From the NCBI RefSeq assembly GCF_001879715.1, contig NZ_MNBW01000008.1:1-64000 (forward strand): a stretch of DNA of 64,000 nt. The letters run 5' to 3'. A program made the position numbers and the translations under genes. Origin of the DNA: Nioella nitratireducens (lineage in GTDB: Bacteria; Pseudomonadota; Alphaproteobacteria; Rhodobacterales; Rhodobacteraceae). Under the pieces are notes generated by a model, which did no database searches, had not been told where the DNA came from, and saw only the letters and a program-made list of their open reading frames with translations. The stretch's first letter is position 1; the number at the start of each line of letters is the position of its first letter. Positions 52,459 through 62,817 of the stretch are shown here, in pieces.

Positions 52459-54953
52459 GCGATCAAGACGGTAAAAAACCCCTCGGACTTTCTGGCGGCG
52501 CCCGGTCGGGCCGCGTGAACCAGAGCTTCTCTCGCGGGCGGACAAAAAGCGTGGTCGTGGAAACCAAACGCAAGCGCGTTGTGGTGCCCAAGCCCGGCGC
52601 GTCCGGCGCAGGGTCCGATGGTCCCAAGCGGCCTTCCGGGGTGTCCGACTCCGAAATGGAGCGCCGGTTGAAAGCGCTACAGGCCGCCAAGGCCCGAGAA
52701 TCTGAAGACGCGGAACGTCGTGAGCGCGAGGAACGCGAACGCGAGGAAGAGCGTGCCCGCCGCAAGGCCGAGATCGAAGCCAAGGAGCGCGAAGAGCGTG
52801 AGCGCGAGGACGCGCTGAAAGCCAAGGCAGAAGAAGACGAGCGCCGCAAACGCGAAGAGGAAGAGCGTCGCAAGGCGGAAAAGGCCGGCACTTCTGCACC
52901 GCGCCCGGCCGCGCCCGCCGCCGAACCGAACGCTCCGAAAGAAGAGCGCGCGGCACGGCCGACGCCGACCAAGACCGGCGCGCCGACCCCGGCGAAGCGG
53001 GACAAGGAACGCGACGACAAGAACACCCGCAACAAGGGTGACCGCGACGGTCGCCGGTCCGGCAAACTGACCGTGAACCAGGCGCTTGCCGGTGGCGAAG
53101 GCGGTCGGCAACGGTCGATGGCCGCGATGAAGCGCAAGCAGGAACGCGCCCGTCAGAAAGCCATGGGTGGTCAGCAGGAACGCGAAAAGATCGTGCGCGA
53201 CGTGCAGGTGCCCGAAGCCATCATGGTCTCGGAACTGGCGAACCGCATGGCCGAGCGTGTTGCGGACGTGGTCAAAGAGCTCATGAAAATGGGCATGATG
53301 GTCACGCAGAACCAATCCGTCGACCAAGAAACCGCCGAACTGATCGTCGAGGAATTCGGCCACCGATTTGTGCGGGTGTCGGATTCGGACGTGGAACAGG
53401 TGATCGACACCGTCAAGGACAAGGACGAAGACCTGCAATCGCGGGCCCCCGTGATCACCATCATGGGCCACGTCGACCACGGCAAGACCTCGCTTCTGGA
53501 TGCGATCCGGAACGCCAAGGTCGTTGCAGGCGAGGCGGGTGGCATCACCCAGCACATCGGCGCCTATCAGGTGAATACCGACAGTGGCTCGCTGCTGACC
53601 TTCCTCGATACGCCCGGCCACGCCGCGTTTACGTCGATGCGGGCGCGCGGCGCTCAGGTCACGGATATCGTGGTTCTGGTGGTGGCTGCCGATGATTCGG
53701 TCATGCCGCAGACCATCGAAGCCATCAACCACGCAAAGGCAGCGGGTGTTCCGATGATCGTTGCGATCAACAAGGTCGACAAACCGGCCGCTGATCCAAT
53801 GAAGGTGCGCACCGAACTGCTGCAACACGAAGTGGTCGTCGAAGCGATGTCAGGCGAGGTACAGGACGTGGAAGTCTCTGCCCATACCGGGCAGGGCCTC
53901 GATGAATTGCTGGAAGCCATTGCGCTGCAAGCCGAGATCCTTGAACTCAAGGCCAATCCCGAACGCGCCGCACAGGGTGCCGTGATCGAAGCGCAGCTCG
54001 ACGTTGGTCGGGGTCCGGTCGCCACTGTTCTGGTTCAGAACGGCACGCTCAAGCAAGGCGATATCTTCGTCGTGGGCGAGCAGTGGGGCAAGGTCCGCGC
54101 GTTGGTCAACGACAAGGGCGAACGTGTCAAAGAAGCCGGTCCTTCGGTTCCGGTCGAGGTTCTGGGTCTCAACGGCACACCCGAAGCGGGCGACGTGTTG
54201 AACGTTGTCGACACCGAAGCGCAGGCGCGTGAAATCGCGGAATACCGCGAAAATGCCGCCAAGGAAAAACGGGCCGCTGCCGGGGCTGCGACCACGCTCG
54301 ATCAGCTCTTGGCCAAGGCCAAGGCAGACGAGAACGTGGCCGAACTGCCGGTTCTGGTGAAGGCCGACGTGCAAGGGTCTGCCGAAGCCATCGCGCAAGC
54401 ATTGGAAAAGGTCGGCAACGACGAGGTGCGCGTGCGGATGCTGCATTCCGGCGTGGGCGCGATCACCGAATCCGATATCGGCCTGGCCGAAGCGTCGGGC
54501 GCGCCGGTCATCGGCTTCAACGTCCGGGCCAACGCACCGGCACGCAACGCCGCGAACCAGAAGGGTGTCGAGATCCGCTATTACTCGGTGATCTACGACC
54601 TTGTGGACGACGTGAAGAAGGCGGCCTCGGGCCTCCTGTCTGCTGAAGTGCGCGAGAACTTTATTGGCTATGCCGAGATCAAGGACACCTTCCGCGTGTC
54701 CGGCGTCGGCACGGTTGCAGGCTGTCTGGTGACCGAAGGCATTGCCCGCCGGTCGGCCGGGGTGCGCCTGCTGCGTGACAACGTGGTGATCCACGAAGGC
54801 ACGCTTAAGACGCTCAAACGCTTCAAGGACGAGGTCAAGGAAGTGCAGTCCGGTCAGGAATGCGGCATGGCCTTCGAGAACTATGACGACATCCGCAAGG
54901 GCGACGTCATCGAGATCTTCGAACGCGAAGAGGTCGAGCGCTCGCTCGATTGA
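52455..54953 (+). CDS. infB: Translation initiation factor IF-2
   Basis: 832 residues. A long charged N-terminal region (about 60-250) is rich in RER/EEE blocks and [11 protein letters not shown], typical of IF-2. The G domain has GHVDHGKTS (about 342), DTPGHAAF and NKVD, then domains II and III, and the C-terminal fMet-tRNA-binding domain with [12 protein letters not shown]. It positions initiator tRNA at the start codon. The N-terminus overlaps the ylxR stop. A strong terminator follows 21 bases after the stop. Confidence 0.97.
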   Translation: MSDQDGKKPLGLSGGARSGRVNQSFSRGRTKSVVVETKRKRVVVPKPGASGAGSDGPKRPSGVSDSEMERRLKALQAAKARESEDAERREREEREREEERARRKAEIEAKEREEREREDALKAKAEEDERRKREEEERRKAEKAGTSAPRPAAPAAEPNAPKEERAARPTPTKTGAPTPAKRDKERDDKNTRNKGDRDGRRSGKLTVNQALAGGEGGRQRSMAAMKRKQERARQKAMGGQQEREKIVRDVQVPEAIMVSELANRMAERVADVVKELMKMGMMVTQNQSVDQETAELIVEEFGHRFVRVSDSDVEQVIDTVKDKDEDLQSRAPVITIMGHVDHGKTSLLDAIRNAKVVAGEAGGITQHIGAYQVNTDSGSLLTFLDTPGHAAFTSMRARGAQVTDIVVLVVAADDSVMPQTIEAINHAKAAGVPMIVAINKVDKPAADPMKVRTELLQHEVVVEAMSGEVQDVEVSAHTGQGLDELLEAIALQAEILELKANPERAAQGAVIEAQLDVGRGPVATVLVQNGTLKQGDIFVVGEQWGKVRALVNDKGERVKEAGPSVPVEVLGLNGTPEAGDVLNVVDTEAQAREIAEYRENAAKEKRAAAGAATTLDQLLAKAKADENVAELPVLVKADVQGSAEAIAQALEKVGNDEVRVRMLHSGVGAITESDIGLAEASGAPVIGFNVRANAPARNAANQKGVEIRYYSVIYDLVDDVKKAASGLLSAEVRENFIGYAEIKDTFRVSGVGTVAGCLVTEGIARRSAGVRLLRDNVVIHEGTLKTLKRFKDEVKEVQSGQECGMAFENYDDIRKGDVIEIFEREEVERSLD

Positions 54954-54973
54954 TCGCCAGAGACTCCATCAAG

Positions 54974-55006
54974 AAAAAGGCGCGCCCGGTTGGACGCGCC
55001 TTTTTT
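54974..55006. terminator. Strong terminator after infB, works in both directions
   Basis: AAAAAGGCGCG (to 54984) pairs with CGCGCC and six T (54995-55006), 10-base loop. A runs on one side and T runs on the other serve both the infB transcript and the convergent cytochrome gene. Confidence 0.9.
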
Positions 55007-55028
55007 GTTTCTGGATCGACGCGCCCGA

Positions 55029-55484
55029 TTATTCCGACGCGGTGTCTTCCTCGACCAGCGAGGCAAGGAAAGCGTAGATATTCGCGGCATCCTCTTCACT
55101 GATTCGCGGCTGCGGCGTCATCGTCGAGCGGCCACGCTCGCCGGTGAACTCGGTCAGGAAGGCCGAGGCGTTCGGCACATAGGAAACGAAATGCTCTTCG
55201 GTCCAGACCAGTTCGGCATCATGGGCGGCCTGCATAAGCGGCGAATAGCGGAAATCCTCGACCGATCCGGCGGTGCGGCCCGGCAGGCCATAGAGGTTCG
55301 GCCCGACGCGCCCGTTCCGACCCGCCAGAACCTCACCGGCGGGGTTGCGGACGACGTGGCAGGTAATGCAGGTGTTGAACGCCTCTGCGCCAGCCTCGGG
55401 ATCGCCGCTCATGTCGCCGTGGCCGTCAGCAAAGGCCATGGGTGCTGCGAGGATCGCAGTTGCAAAGGTCAGTTTGCGGATCAT
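55029..55484 (-). CDS. Cytochrome c (soluble class I, c2-like)
   Basis: 151 residues. Signal peptide 1-19 ([16 protein letters not shown]). Haem site CITCH at 39-43, and a probable axial methionine in STMTPQ (Met122). The [12 protein letters not shown] segment is the class I signature. A periplasmic electron carrier that may shuttle between cytochrome bc1 and an oxidase, which is in line with a PetR-type regulator elsewhere in the window. AAAGGAG lies before the ATG. Confidence 0.92.
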   Translation of the reverse strand: MIRKLTFATAILAAPMAFADGHGDMSGDPEAGAEAFNTCITCHVVRNPAGEVLAGRNGRVGPNLYGLPGRTAGSVEDFRYSPLMQAAHDAELVWTEEHFVSYVPNASAFLTEFTGERGRSTMTPQPRISEEDAANIYAFLASLVEEDTASE

Positions 55485-55582
55485 TGACTCGTCTCCTTTA
55501 ATTGCGTCGCATTGGAATATAGCGCCTCATGCAAAAATTTCGTGTCTCGATTTGTCACGGTCTTCGCAGGGACCGCGCCCCC

Positions 55583-55612
55583 CTTGTTCGCGCCACGCAC
55601 GGGGGTCATATA
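55583..55612 (+). promoter_or_regulatory. Candidate heat-shock-type promoter of hslVU
   Basis: CTTGTTC (55583-55589) and CATATA (55607-55612) are 17 bases apart. The CTTG start is the sigma-32-like -35 element of alphaproteobacteria, but the -10 is a weak match. The hslV start is 21 bases downstream. Confidence 0.4.
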
Positions 55613-55632
55613 CGAGGAAACAAGGAGACCCT

Positions 55633-56190
55633 ATGAGCAATTCCGACTTTCCCGGCTGGCACGGCACAACCATCATCGGCATCCGCAAGGGCGACGAGGT
55701 CGTCGTGGCGGGCGACGGACAGGTCAGTCTTGGGCAAACCGTGATCAAGGGCACCGCCCGCAAGGTGCGCCGCATCGCCCCCGGTGGATACGAGGTGGTG
55801 GCAGGCTTCGCCGGGTCGACCGCCGATGCCTTTGCCCTGCTGGAACGACTGGAAGCCAAGTTAGAGGCGACACCGGGCCAGTTGCAGCGCGCCAGCGTCG
55901 AACTGGCCAAGGATTGGCGCACTGACAAGTATCTGCAAAAGCTGGAGGCAATGCTGATCGTCACCGATGGCCGCGACCTCTATGTCATCACCGGCGCGGG
56001 CGATGTGTTGGAGCCTGAATACGGGATCGCGGCGATCGGATCGGGCGGGAACTATGCCCTCGCTGCTGCCCGCGCGCTGATCGACAGCGACATGGACGCC
56101 GAAGGCATCGCCCGCCGCGCCATGTCCATCGCTTCTGACATCTGCGTCTACACCAACGGCAACCTGACGGTAGAGCGAATCAAGGCCTGA
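55633..56190 (+). CDS. hslV: ATP-dependent protease subunit HslV
   Basis: 185 residues. The proteasome-like fold starts after a short propeptide at Thr12 in [20 protein letters not shown], the active-site residue. [25 protein letters not shown] and [29 protein letters not shown] follow the family. HslV hydrolyses unfolded proteins delivered by HslU. An AAGGAG site lies before ATG 55633; the frame is open further upstream but has no similarity. hslU starts 41 bases later. Confidence 0.96.
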   Translation: MSNSDFPGWHGTTIIGIRKGDEVVVAGDGQVSLGQTVIKGTARKVRRIAPGGYEVVAGFAGSTADAFALLERLEAKLEATPGQLQRASVELAKDWRTDKYLQKLEAMLIVTDGRDLYVITGAGDVLEPEYGIAAIGSGGNYALAAARALIDSDMDAEGIARRAMSIASDICVYTNGNLTVERIKA

Positions 56191-56231
56191 TCGCCGCCAC
56201 CGCCTTGGATACACATCCCGAAAGGACCGGA

Positions 56232-57545
56232 ATGACCGACCTTACCCCCCGCGAAATCGTGTCCGAGCTGGACCGCTTCATCATCGGCCAGAAAGACGCC
56301 AAGCGCGCCGTTTCCGTGGCTCTGCGCAACCGCTGGCGGCGCAAGCAACTGGGCGATGACCTGCGCGATGAAGTATACCCCAAGAACATCCTGATGATTG
56401 GGCCCACCGGGGTCGGCAAGACCGAGATCAGCCGCCGCCTTGCGAAGCTCGCCCGTGCGCCATTCATCAAGGTAGAGGCAACCAAGTTCACCGAAGTGGG
56501 CTATGTCGGCCGCGATGTGGAACAGATCATCCGCGACCTGGTGGATTCCGCGCAGGTGATGGTGCGCGAACACATGCGCGAAGAGGTCAAGGCCAGCGCG
56601 TACCAAGCCGCGGAAGACCGCGTGATCGAGACCTTGGCGGGCACGGATGCCCGCGACCAGACGCGCGAGATGTTTCGCAAGAAGCTGCGTTCTGGCGAGT
56701 TGGACGACAAGGTGATCGAGCTTGAGCTGACCGAAAGCTCCAGCCCGATGGGCGGCATGTTCGAGATCCCCGGCCAACCCGGTGGCATGGGCGGCGGGAT
56801 GATGAATCTTGGGGATATCTTCGGCAAGGCCTTCGGCGGGCGCACCGTCAAGCGCAAGATGACCGTCGCCGCCAGTTACGAGATCCTGATCGACGAAGAG
56901 GCCGACAAGTTGCTCGATCCCGAAACCGTCGCCCGCGAGGCCGTTCGCGCGGTCGAACAGAACGGGATCGTGTTCATTGACGAGATCGACAAGGTCTCGG
57001 CCCGGTCGGACGCGCGTGGCGCGGATGTATCGCGGGAGGGGGTGCAACGCGACCTGCTGCCATTGATCGAGGGCACGACCGTCAGCACCAAGCACGGCCC
57101 GGTCAAGACCGACCATATCCTGTTCATCGCGTCGGGGGCGTTCCACATCGCCAAGCCATCGGACCTGCTGCCTGAATTGCAAGGGCGTCTGCCGATCCGG
57201 GTGGAACTGCGCGCGCTGACCGAAGAAGATTTTGTGCGTATCCTGACCGAAACCGACAATGCGCTGACCCGGCAATACACCGCCCTGATGGCCACCGAAG
57301 AGGTCGCCGTCAGCTTCACCGACGATGGCATCGCGGCTCTGGCCAAGATCGCGGCGGATGTGAACCAAAGCGTTGAGAACATCGGTGCGCGGCGTCTTTA
57401 TACGGTCATGGAGCGTGTATTCGAAGAATTGAGCTTCACCGCCCCGGACCGGACCGGCGATACCGTGGTCGTGAATGCCGATTTCGTCGAAAAGAACCTT
57501 GGCGAGCTGATGCGCTCTGCCGATCTGGGGCGCTACGTGCTATAG
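56232..57545 (+). CDS. hslU: ATP-dependent protease ATPase subunit HslU
   Basis: 437 residues. Walker [10 protein letters not shown] at 57-65, Walker [11 protein letters not shown] near 253, and the I-domain containing [18 protein letters not shown]. The C-terminal AAA part ends with the family's [16 protein letters not shown] and GRYVL-type tail that docks on HslV. The I-domain glycine/methionine stretch is typical. The ATG at 56232 is preferred over an open frame to 56205. A terminator follows directly. Confidence 0.97.
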   Translation: MTDLTPREIVSELDRFIIGQKDAKRAVSVALRNRWRRKQLGDDLRDEVYPKNILMIGPTGVGKTEISRRLAKLARAPFIKVEATKFTEVGYVGRDVEQIIRDLVDSAQVMVREHMREEVKASAYQAAEDRVIETLAGTDARDQTREMFRKKLRSGELDDKVIELELTESSSPMGGMFEIPGQPGGMGGGMMNLGDIFGKAFGGRTVKRKMTVAASYEILIDEEADKLLDPETVAREAVRAVEQNGIVFIDEIDKVSARSDARGADVSREGVQRDLLPLIEGTTVSTKHGPVKTDHILFIASGAFHIAKPSDLLPELQGRLPIRVELRALTEEDFVRILTETDNALTRQYTALMATEEVAVSFTDDGIAALAKIAADVNQSVENIGARRLYTVMERVFEELSFTAPDRTGDTVVVNADFVEKNLGELMRSADLGRYVL

Positions 57546-57571
57546 GCGGGGAATTCCGTCCCCGCCTTTTT
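57544..57571 (+). terminator. Rho-independent terminator of hslVU
   Basis: AGGCGGGGA (57544-57552) pairs with TCCCCGCCT (57559-57567), followed by a T run to 57571. The left arm includes the end of the hslU stop codon. Confidence 0.9.
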
Positions 57572-57579
57572 GGTGCCCT

Positions 57580-58671
57580 GTGCTGCGTCCCCTTCTTTTC
57601 GCCCTCCTGACCTTGCTGGCCGCCTGTGGCGCCACCCCGCGACTCGTCGTGACACCCGATGTTGCGCCGGGCGCGGGGCAGCGGACGGTCTATGTTGCCA
57701 CCAACCGCACCTACGAAGATCGGCACTTCTCTGCCGGTCGAGAGAGGGCGCTGGAATATACGCGGTTCTCCGTCTCTATTCCGCCGAATAGAGAGGTCGG
57801 GGAAATCACTTGGCCGCGCGGGCCGGTGGCCAACCCCGAGACGGATTTCACCGTGACCGAGGCCGACCGCTACAGCGGCGCCGAGGCCTTTCGCAACGAT
57901 ATTCACAATGCCCTGATGGCCCTGCCGCCCAGTGACCGAGAGGTCGTGGTGTTCGTGCATGGCTATAACAGCAACTTCGCCGCCGGGCTGATGCGGGCGG
58001 CGCAGATGGCCCACGATTATGACACGCCGGGGCTGGTGACACATTTCGCGTGGCCCAGTGCGGGCCAGCCGCTTGGCTATGCGTTCGACCGGGAAAGTGC
58101 GATGTTCTCACGCGATGCGCTGGAGACGTTCTTGCGCGATCTCGATCGGGCAGGCGCGACCCGCATCCTGCTGGTCGCCCATTCCCTCGGCGCACATCTG
58201 ACGATGGAAACCCTGCGCCAGATCCGCCTGTCGGGCAACGACGCGGTTCTGGACAGCCTGTCGGGCGTGGCGCTTGTGTCGCCCGATATCGACATCGAAC
58301 TCTTCCAGTCACAGGCCCGCGCCGTCAGCCCGCTGCCGGAACCCTTCGTGATCATCACGTCGCGCAATGACCGGGCGCTGCGGGTGTCGGCTGGCCTGAC
58401 CGGGCGGCAGAACCGGCTTGGCAATCTGGGCGAACCAGAGGATGTGGCAGAGTTTCCCATTACCCTGATCGACATTTCCGCCTTTCGGTCAGGGGCAGGG
58501 GATTGGTCGAACCATTCCACCTTTGCCACATCGCCGTCGCTGATCCACATGTTCCGGGGGCTGCCCGAGATTGGGCGTGGCGAGATAGACGTGCCCGTCG
58601 ACCTGTGGACCGGCACGGTCCTGACCGTCAGGAATGCGACCCAGATCCTTTTGACACCGGTGACACAGTGA
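57580..58671 (+). CDS. Lipoprotein alpha/beta hydrolase (DUF900 type)
   Basis: 363 residues. Lipobox LLAAC with Cys16, so a lipoprotein. The hydrolase fold has VFVHGYNSNF (125-134) as oxyanion strand, AHSLGAHLTME with Ser202, and a late aspartate/histidine region (NRALR, then DWSNHSTF). DUF900 proteins have an unknown substrate. The start is GTG 57580, 8 bases after the terminator T run. The stop overlaps the next GTG, so it is coupled to the MFS gene. Confidence 0.88.
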   Translation: MLRPLLFALLTLLAACGATPRLVVTPDVAPGAGQRTVYVATNRTYEDRHFSAGRERALEYTRFSVSIPPNREVGEITWPRGPVANPETDFTVTEADRYSGAEAFRNDIHNALMALPPSDREVVVFVHGYNSNFAAGLMRAAQMAHDYDTPGLVTHFAWPSAGQPLGYAFDRESAMFSRDALETFLRDLDRAGATRILLVAHSLGAHLTMETLRQIRLSGNDAVLDSLSGVALVSPDIDIELFQSQARAVSPLPEPFVIITSRNDRALRVSAGLTGRQNRLGNLGEPEDVAEFPITLIDISAFRSGAGDWSNHSTFATSPSLIHMFRGLPEIGRGEIDVPVDLWTGTVLTVRNATQILLTPVTQ

Positions 58672-59894
58672 ACGCGGGCCTTGCCTTTCTGCGCGCCAAC
58701 GCGGCGTTTCTACTGGCCGGAGTGTTGCTGACCTTCACCTCCAGCTTTGGGCAGACGTTTTTTATCTCGATCTTCGCAGGCGAGATCATGGGGGCGTTTT
58801 CGCTGACGGATGGCCAATGGGGCCTGATCTATTCGGCGGGCACCACAGCCTCGGCCCTTGTCATGGTCTGGTCCGGGGTGCTGACCGACCGTCTGCGTGT
58901 CCGGGTGTTGGGGGCGGTTGTTCTCGCGGCCCTATCCGGGGCCTGCCTGTTCATGGCGGTGAACCCATGGGCAGCGCTGTTGCCTGTCTCTGTCTTTCTT
59001 TTGCGTTTCACGGGGCAGGGGATGACCAGCCATATGGCCTCGGTCGCCATGGCGCGGTGGTTCGTGGCGACGCGGGGCAAGGCGTTGGCGATTGCCACGG
59101 CTGGATTTGCGCTTGGCGAGGCGATCCTGCCGTTGCTCTTCGTATGGGCGATGACGGTGATGGACTGGCGCTGGCTCTGGATCGGGGCGGCCGGGTTCGT
59201 TCTGGCGATGCTGCCGCTGATGCAGCGCCTTCTGCGGCAGGAACGCACGCCGCAATCCTTGGCAGCGGACGATGCGGGCATTGGCATGGACAACCGCCAC
59301 TGGACCCGGATGGACATGCTGCGTCATCCGCTGTTCTGGTTCGTGCTGCCGTCGATCCTTGGCCCATCGGCCTTTGTCACCGCCCTGTTTTTCCAACAGG
59401 TGCACCTTGCCGAGGTAAAAGGCTGGAGCCATGTGAGCTTCGTCGCGCTGTTCCCGCTTTATACGGTGGTTTCAACCCTGTTCATGGCACTGGCGGGATG
59501 GGCCTTGGACAAGTTCGGGACCAGCCGTTTGATGCCCTTTTATCAACTGCCCATTGCTGCGAGTTTCATCGTCATGGCGAGTGCTGGCAGCCTTTGGGGC
59601 GCGGCCGTGGCCTTTGCCCTGATGGCGATGACCACCGGGGCCAATTCAACGCTTCCCTCGGCCTTTTGGGCAGAGTTCTACGGCACGCGCCATATCGGCG
59701 GGATCAAGTCGATCGCCACCGCGGCGATGGTTCTGGGGTCGGCCATCGGACCCGCGATTTCCGGTGTCTTGATCGACGCGGGCATCACGTTCCCCGAGCA
59801 GATGCTGGGTATCGCGCTTTGGTTCCTTCTGGCGTCCGGGCTGATGTGGGTCGGTGTCGCCCAAGCCGCGCGGGCGCTACCGCGGGCGGCGTAG
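58668..59894 (+). CDS. MFS transporter
   Basis: 408 residues with 12 predicted membrane helices. The loop between helices 2 and 3 reads SGVLTDRLRVRVLG, the MFS motif A region. RFTGQGMTSHMASVAMARWFVATRGKALAIATAGFALGE is the second conserved stretch. Substrate unknown. The start is a GTG overlapping the hydrolase stop (GTGA); an open frame to 58503 lies inside the hydrolase gene and is not a credible start. Its 3' end overlaps the Smr gene by 18 bases on the opposite strand. Confidence 0.88.
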   Translation: MNAGLAFLRANAAFLLAGVLLTFTSSFGQTFFISIFAGEIMGAFSLTDGQWGLIYSAGTTASALVMVWSGVLTDRLRVRVLGAVVLAALSGACLFMAVNPWAALLPVSVFLLRFTGQGMTSHMASVAMARWFVATRGKALAIATAGFALGEAILPLLFVWAMTVMDWRWLWIGAAGFVLAMLPLMQRLLRQERTPQSLAADDAGIGMDNRHWTRMDMLRHPLFWFVLPSILGPSAFVTALFFQQVHLAEVKGWSHVSFVALFPLYTVVSTLFMALAGWALDKFGTSRLMPFYQLPIAASFIVMASAGSLWGAAVAFALMAMTTGANSTLPSAFWAEFYGTRHIGGIKSIATAAMVLGSAIGPAISGVLIDAGITFPEQMLGIALWFLLASGLMWVGVAQAARALPRAA

Positions 59895-60476
59895 ATAGAC
59901 ATAATAGGCCCCGGTGCCGCCGTGCCGGATATGGGCCTCGCGGATGTCCAGCACAACCATGCCGAGCGGCGGCATATGCAGCCAGTTCGGCACCTGATGC
60001 TTCAACACCCCGCGCCGGATCGGGATCGGGCCAGGATCGTCGCGATCCTTGCCCTTGCCCGTAATCACGAGAACCAAGCGCAATCCGTCGTCATAGGCAT
60101 CGAGGATGAACCGTGTCAGCGCCGGATGGGCCTGGGCCAGCGTCATTCCATGCAGGTCAATCCGCGCCTCGGGCTTCATCTTGCCGCGCACCATCTTCTT
60201 GTGGGTGGAATGGTCCATTCGCACCGGGGCATGGGCCAGGCGGTCCGACACGGACGGTGCCAGGTGGCTGCCGGGCAGGGGGCCGGTGGCGGTTTCACCA
60301 ATGCGGAAATCGCTGACTTCAAAGCTTTGCTTGCGCTTTGGCTTGGCGTGAACCGGCTCTGTCGGGCGCTCTTCTTCGCGCGGCTTTTCGGGGCGCGCGG
60401 AGGTGATCGTTTTGGCCACGGCGGACCAGATCTGCCGATCTTCTTCGCTGAGTTTTCCGGGTTTGCGGCGGGCCAT
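59877..60476 (-). CDS. Smr/MutS2-type domain protein
   Basis: 199 residues. The Smr domain is in the C-terminal half: IDLHGMTLAQAHPALTRFILDAYDDGLRLVLVITGKGKDRDDPGPIPIRRGVLKHQVPNWL (about 100-165). The N-terminal 90 residues are basic and unstructured. Smr proteins act as nucleases or nucleic-acid-binding factors. It follows mltA on the same strand with a 1-base gap. Confidence 0.92.
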   Translation of the reverse strand: MARRKPGKLSEEDRQIWSAVAKTITSARPEKPREEERPTEPVHAKPKRKQSFEVSDFRIGETATGPLPGSHLAPSVSDRLAHAPVRMDHSTHKKMVRGKMKPEARIDLHGMTLAQAHPALTRFILDAYDDGLRLVLVITGKGKDRDDPGPIPIRRGVLKHQVPNWLHMPPLGMVVLDIREAHIRHGGTGAYYVYLRRPR

Positions 60477-60477
60477 G

Positions 60478-61500
60478 TCAGACGTCCGGCGCCATCAGGT
60501 TGGCCAGCTCGATCGGCATCAGCACAATCATCCGCCCAGGGTCACGGATGCGCCCGGCCTCTTGCCCCGCCGCATCGCCGAACCCATAGAAGATATCTGC
60601 CCGCTGCGCCCCCTGAATGGCCGACCCCGTATCCTGCGCGATCATGAGGCGGCGCATCGGAGTTTCGCCATCCTTCTCGATCCAGACCGGTGCCCCAAGC
60701 GGAGTGAACACGGGGTCCACCGCGATACTGCGCATGGCCGTGATCGAGCGGTTCATCGCCCCAAGGGGCCCGTCGTTTTCATTTCGGGTCCGGATCACCC
60801 GGAAAAAGACGTAGGCCGGGTTGTGGTAGAGCAATTCCCGCCCTTCAGCCCCGTGCCGCCGAACCCACGACTGGATGACCTGGGCTGACACCTGATGCGC
60901 CTGATAAACCCCCCGCCGGACAAGCTCCTGACCGACAGACCGGTAATTGCGACCATTGCGCCCGGCATAGCCGACGCGGATCACATGACCGTCGGTCAGG
61001 CGAATACGGCCCGAGCCCTGAATCTGCAGAAAGAACAGCTCCACCGGATCATCGACCCAGGCAATTTCCAGACCGCGCCCGTCCAACACCCCGTCCTGGT
61101 CGATCTCGCGGCGGGTATAGTAGGGTTCCGCTATATCGGGGGGCAGGCGATAGACCGGATAGCGATAGCGCCCGGTGCGCGTTCGCGATCCGTTCAGTTC
61201 CGGCTCGAAATAGCCGGTGAACAGGGCCGGGTCTTCGCCACCGATCAGGACCGGGCGAAAGAACAGCTCGAAAAAGGTGCGTGCGTTGGGTTCCTGTTGC
61301 GCCACCGCGCAGAGACGCAGCCATTCGCCATCCATGTCAGGACAGGTGTTGAGAAAGACCCGAAGCGCGGCTTCGTGGTCATCCTCGGCCCATCCCTCAA
61401 GATCGTCGAACGACAATATCTGTGCTGTCTGCTGTGCCATGACGGGCGCAGAAAACAGAACCGCGGCGGACAAGACCAGCGAAAAAAGCCCGCCGCGCAT
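60478..61500 (-). CDS. mltA: Membrane-bound lytic murein transglycosylase A
   Basis: 340 residues. Signal peptide 1-22 (LFSLVLSAAVLFSAPVMA). The MltA barrel begins at LFTGYFEPELNGSRTRTGRY, then FFLQIQGSGRIRLTDGHVIRVGYAGRNG, and the 3D domain with RLMIAQDTGSAIQGAQRADIFYGFG provides the catalytic aspartate. It cleaves the glycan strand leaving 1,6-anhydromuropeptides. No lipobox, so it may be soluble periplasmic. Preceded by the Tim44-like gene (6 bases). Confidence 0.95.
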   Translation of the reverse strand: MRGGLFSLVLSAAVLFSAPVMAQQTAQILSFDDLEGWAEDDHEAALRVFLNTCPDMDGEWLRLCAVAQQEPNARTFFELFFRPVLIGGEDPALFTGYFEPELNGSRTRTGRYRYPVYRLPPDIAEPYYTRREIDQDGVLDGRGLEIAWVDDPVELFFLQIQGSGRIRLTDGHVIRVGYAGRNGRNYRSVGQELVRRGVYQAHQVSAQVIQSWVRRHGAEGRELLYHNPAYVFFRVIRTRNENDGPLGAMNRSITAMRSIAVDPVFTPLGAPVWIEKDGETPMRRLMIAQDTGSAIQGAQRADIFYGFGDAAGQEAGRIRDPGRMIVLMPIELANLMAPDV

Positions 61501-61506
61501 GAAGGA

Positions 61507-62166
61507 TTACCCTCCGGTCGCGACCAGAACCCAGTTGGGGTTATCGCTGCCCATAGTGCGGCCGAACGTCCAGGCGTCCCGCTGGCGCTTTATTTCCGAG
61601 GGATCGCCCTCGATCACGTCCCCGGCGGCGTTGCGCACGACCGAGGTCAGTTCACCAGCAAAGCGCACCGTGATTTCCGCCTCGCTCGTGGCGCGGTCGA
61701 ACGTCGCATCATCGAGGGTTAATTCCCGCAGGCCGACAAAGCTCGCTTCGATGGACAAACCCTGACTCTCTCGCTGGCGGATTACCTCTTCGAAGGTTTC
61801 CAGAACATCCGGTGCAAGGAACGGACGCAGACCGTCAAGGTCGCCATTTTCGAACGCCATAAGGATCATTTCATAAGCGCCGCGCGCGCCTTGCAAAAAC
61901 TCGGATACACTGAACCCCGGCTCTGCCATTTTCATGGCGGCCAATGCCTTGGCGGCTTCGCTGCCGTCATCGACATGGTCGATGATATCGCGATCCGGGC
62001 CGCCTTCGATCACCTCGAAATCCCGGCGCGCAGTGTTGCTACGTTCCGCGCGCTCTTCGGGCGGGGTTTCATAACCATCCCGTGTTCCCAGAACGTTGCG
62101 CAACTTGAGGATCAGGAAAATCGCGATCCCGGCAAGCACCAACAGTTGCAACAGGGATGAACTCAT
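61507..62166 (-). CDS. Tim44/TimA-like domain protein
   Basis: 219 residues. One N-terminal membrane helix (LLQLLVLAGIAIFLILKL), an acidic linker, then the Tim44-like domain: SVSEFLQGARGAYEMILMAFENGDLDGLRPFLAPDVLETFEEVI (about 86-130) and a beta part with ITVRFAGELTSVV. Homologues in alphaproteobacteria (TimA) resemble mitochondrial Tim44, which links Hsp70 to import. It lies with mltA and smr in an apparent operon and is divergent from fxsA. Confidence 0.92.
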   Translation of the reverse strand: MSSSLLQLLVLAGIAIFLILKLRNVLGTRDGYETPPEERAERSNTARRDFEVIEGGPDRDIIDHVDDGSEAAKALAAMKMAEPGFSVSEFLQGARGAYEMILMAFENGDLDGLRPFLAPDVLETFEEVIRQRESQGLSIEASFVGLRELTLDDATFDRATSEAEITVRFAGELTSVVRNAAGDVIEGDPSEIKRQRDAWTFGRTMGSDNPNWVLVATGG

Positions 62167-62285
62167 TAGGTAACCTCTTCGTGGAAGGTGGGGTTAAATC
62201 TTTCCGACCGATGGCACATATGTAGGCAAGGGGACGGGTCAAGTCCATGTCACACACCCCGTGCCCGAAGACGAAAGGACGCATT

Positions 62286-62762
62286 ATGTGGTTGTTACTT
62301 CTGTTCATCGCCGTGCCGTTGATCGAAATCGCTCTTTTCATTCAGGTGGGCGGATTGATCGGCTTGTGGCCGACCTTGGGTATCGTCGTTCTGACGGCGG
62401 TTCTGGGGACGTCCCTTGTACGGTCGCAAGGGGCGCAGGCCATGGCTCGGCTGCGGAACAGTTTTGACGATCTGCGTGATCCGACCGAACCCTTGGCCCA
62501 TGGGGCGATGATCCTGTTTTCGGGCGCGCTGTTGCTGACGCCGGGCTTTTTCACCGATACGCTTGGTTTCGCCCTTCTGGTACCCGGCGTGCGAAACTGG
62601 GTGCTGCGCGAATTGCGCAAGCGGGTGAAGGTCGAGTCCATGGTTGCCGGTCAAAAGCAGTGGCGCGCGCAAGGGTCTGCCCCCGGCGACGTGATCGACG
62701 GCGAGTACGAAGTCGACGATTCTTCGCCGCGCAACGGTCCCTCTGGATGGACACAGCATTGA
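62286..62762 (+). CDS. FxsA-family inner membrane protein
   Basis: 158 residues. FxsA pattern: MWLLLLFIAVPLIEIALFIQVGGLIGLWPTLGIVVLTAVLGTSLVRSQGAQAMARL at the start gives the first helices, and HGAMILFSGALLLTPGFFTDTLGFALLVPGVR is the second pair. The acidic cytosolic tail is also typical. FxsA is linked to phage F exclusion in E. coli; the general role is unknown. The ATG at 62286 begins the conserved MWLLLL start. Confidence 0.94.
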   Translation: MWLLLLFIAVPLIEIALFIQVGGLIGLWPTLGIVVLTAVLGTSLVRSQGAQAMARLRNSFDDLRDPTEPLAHGAMILFSGALLLTPGFFTDTLGFALLVPGVRNWVLRELRKRVKVESMVAGQKQWRAQGSAPGDVIDGEYEVDDSSPRNGPSGWTQH

Positions 62763-62770
62763 GGCCCGCA

Positions 62771-62794
62771 TGTTTGCCTGATAAACGGCAAACA
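62771..62794 (+). repeat. Perfect 8-base inverted repeat upstream of secB
   Basis: TGTTTGCC (62771-62778) and GGCAAACA (62787-62794) with an 8-base spacer. It lies 24 bases upstream of the secB start, with no T tract, so it may be an operator or an mRNA leader helix. A TTGCCT...TTATAA promoter-like pair overlaps it but would start too close to the ribosome site. Confidence 0.45.
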
Positions 62795-62817
62795 ACCTTA
62801 TAACCTTGGAGATCCCA

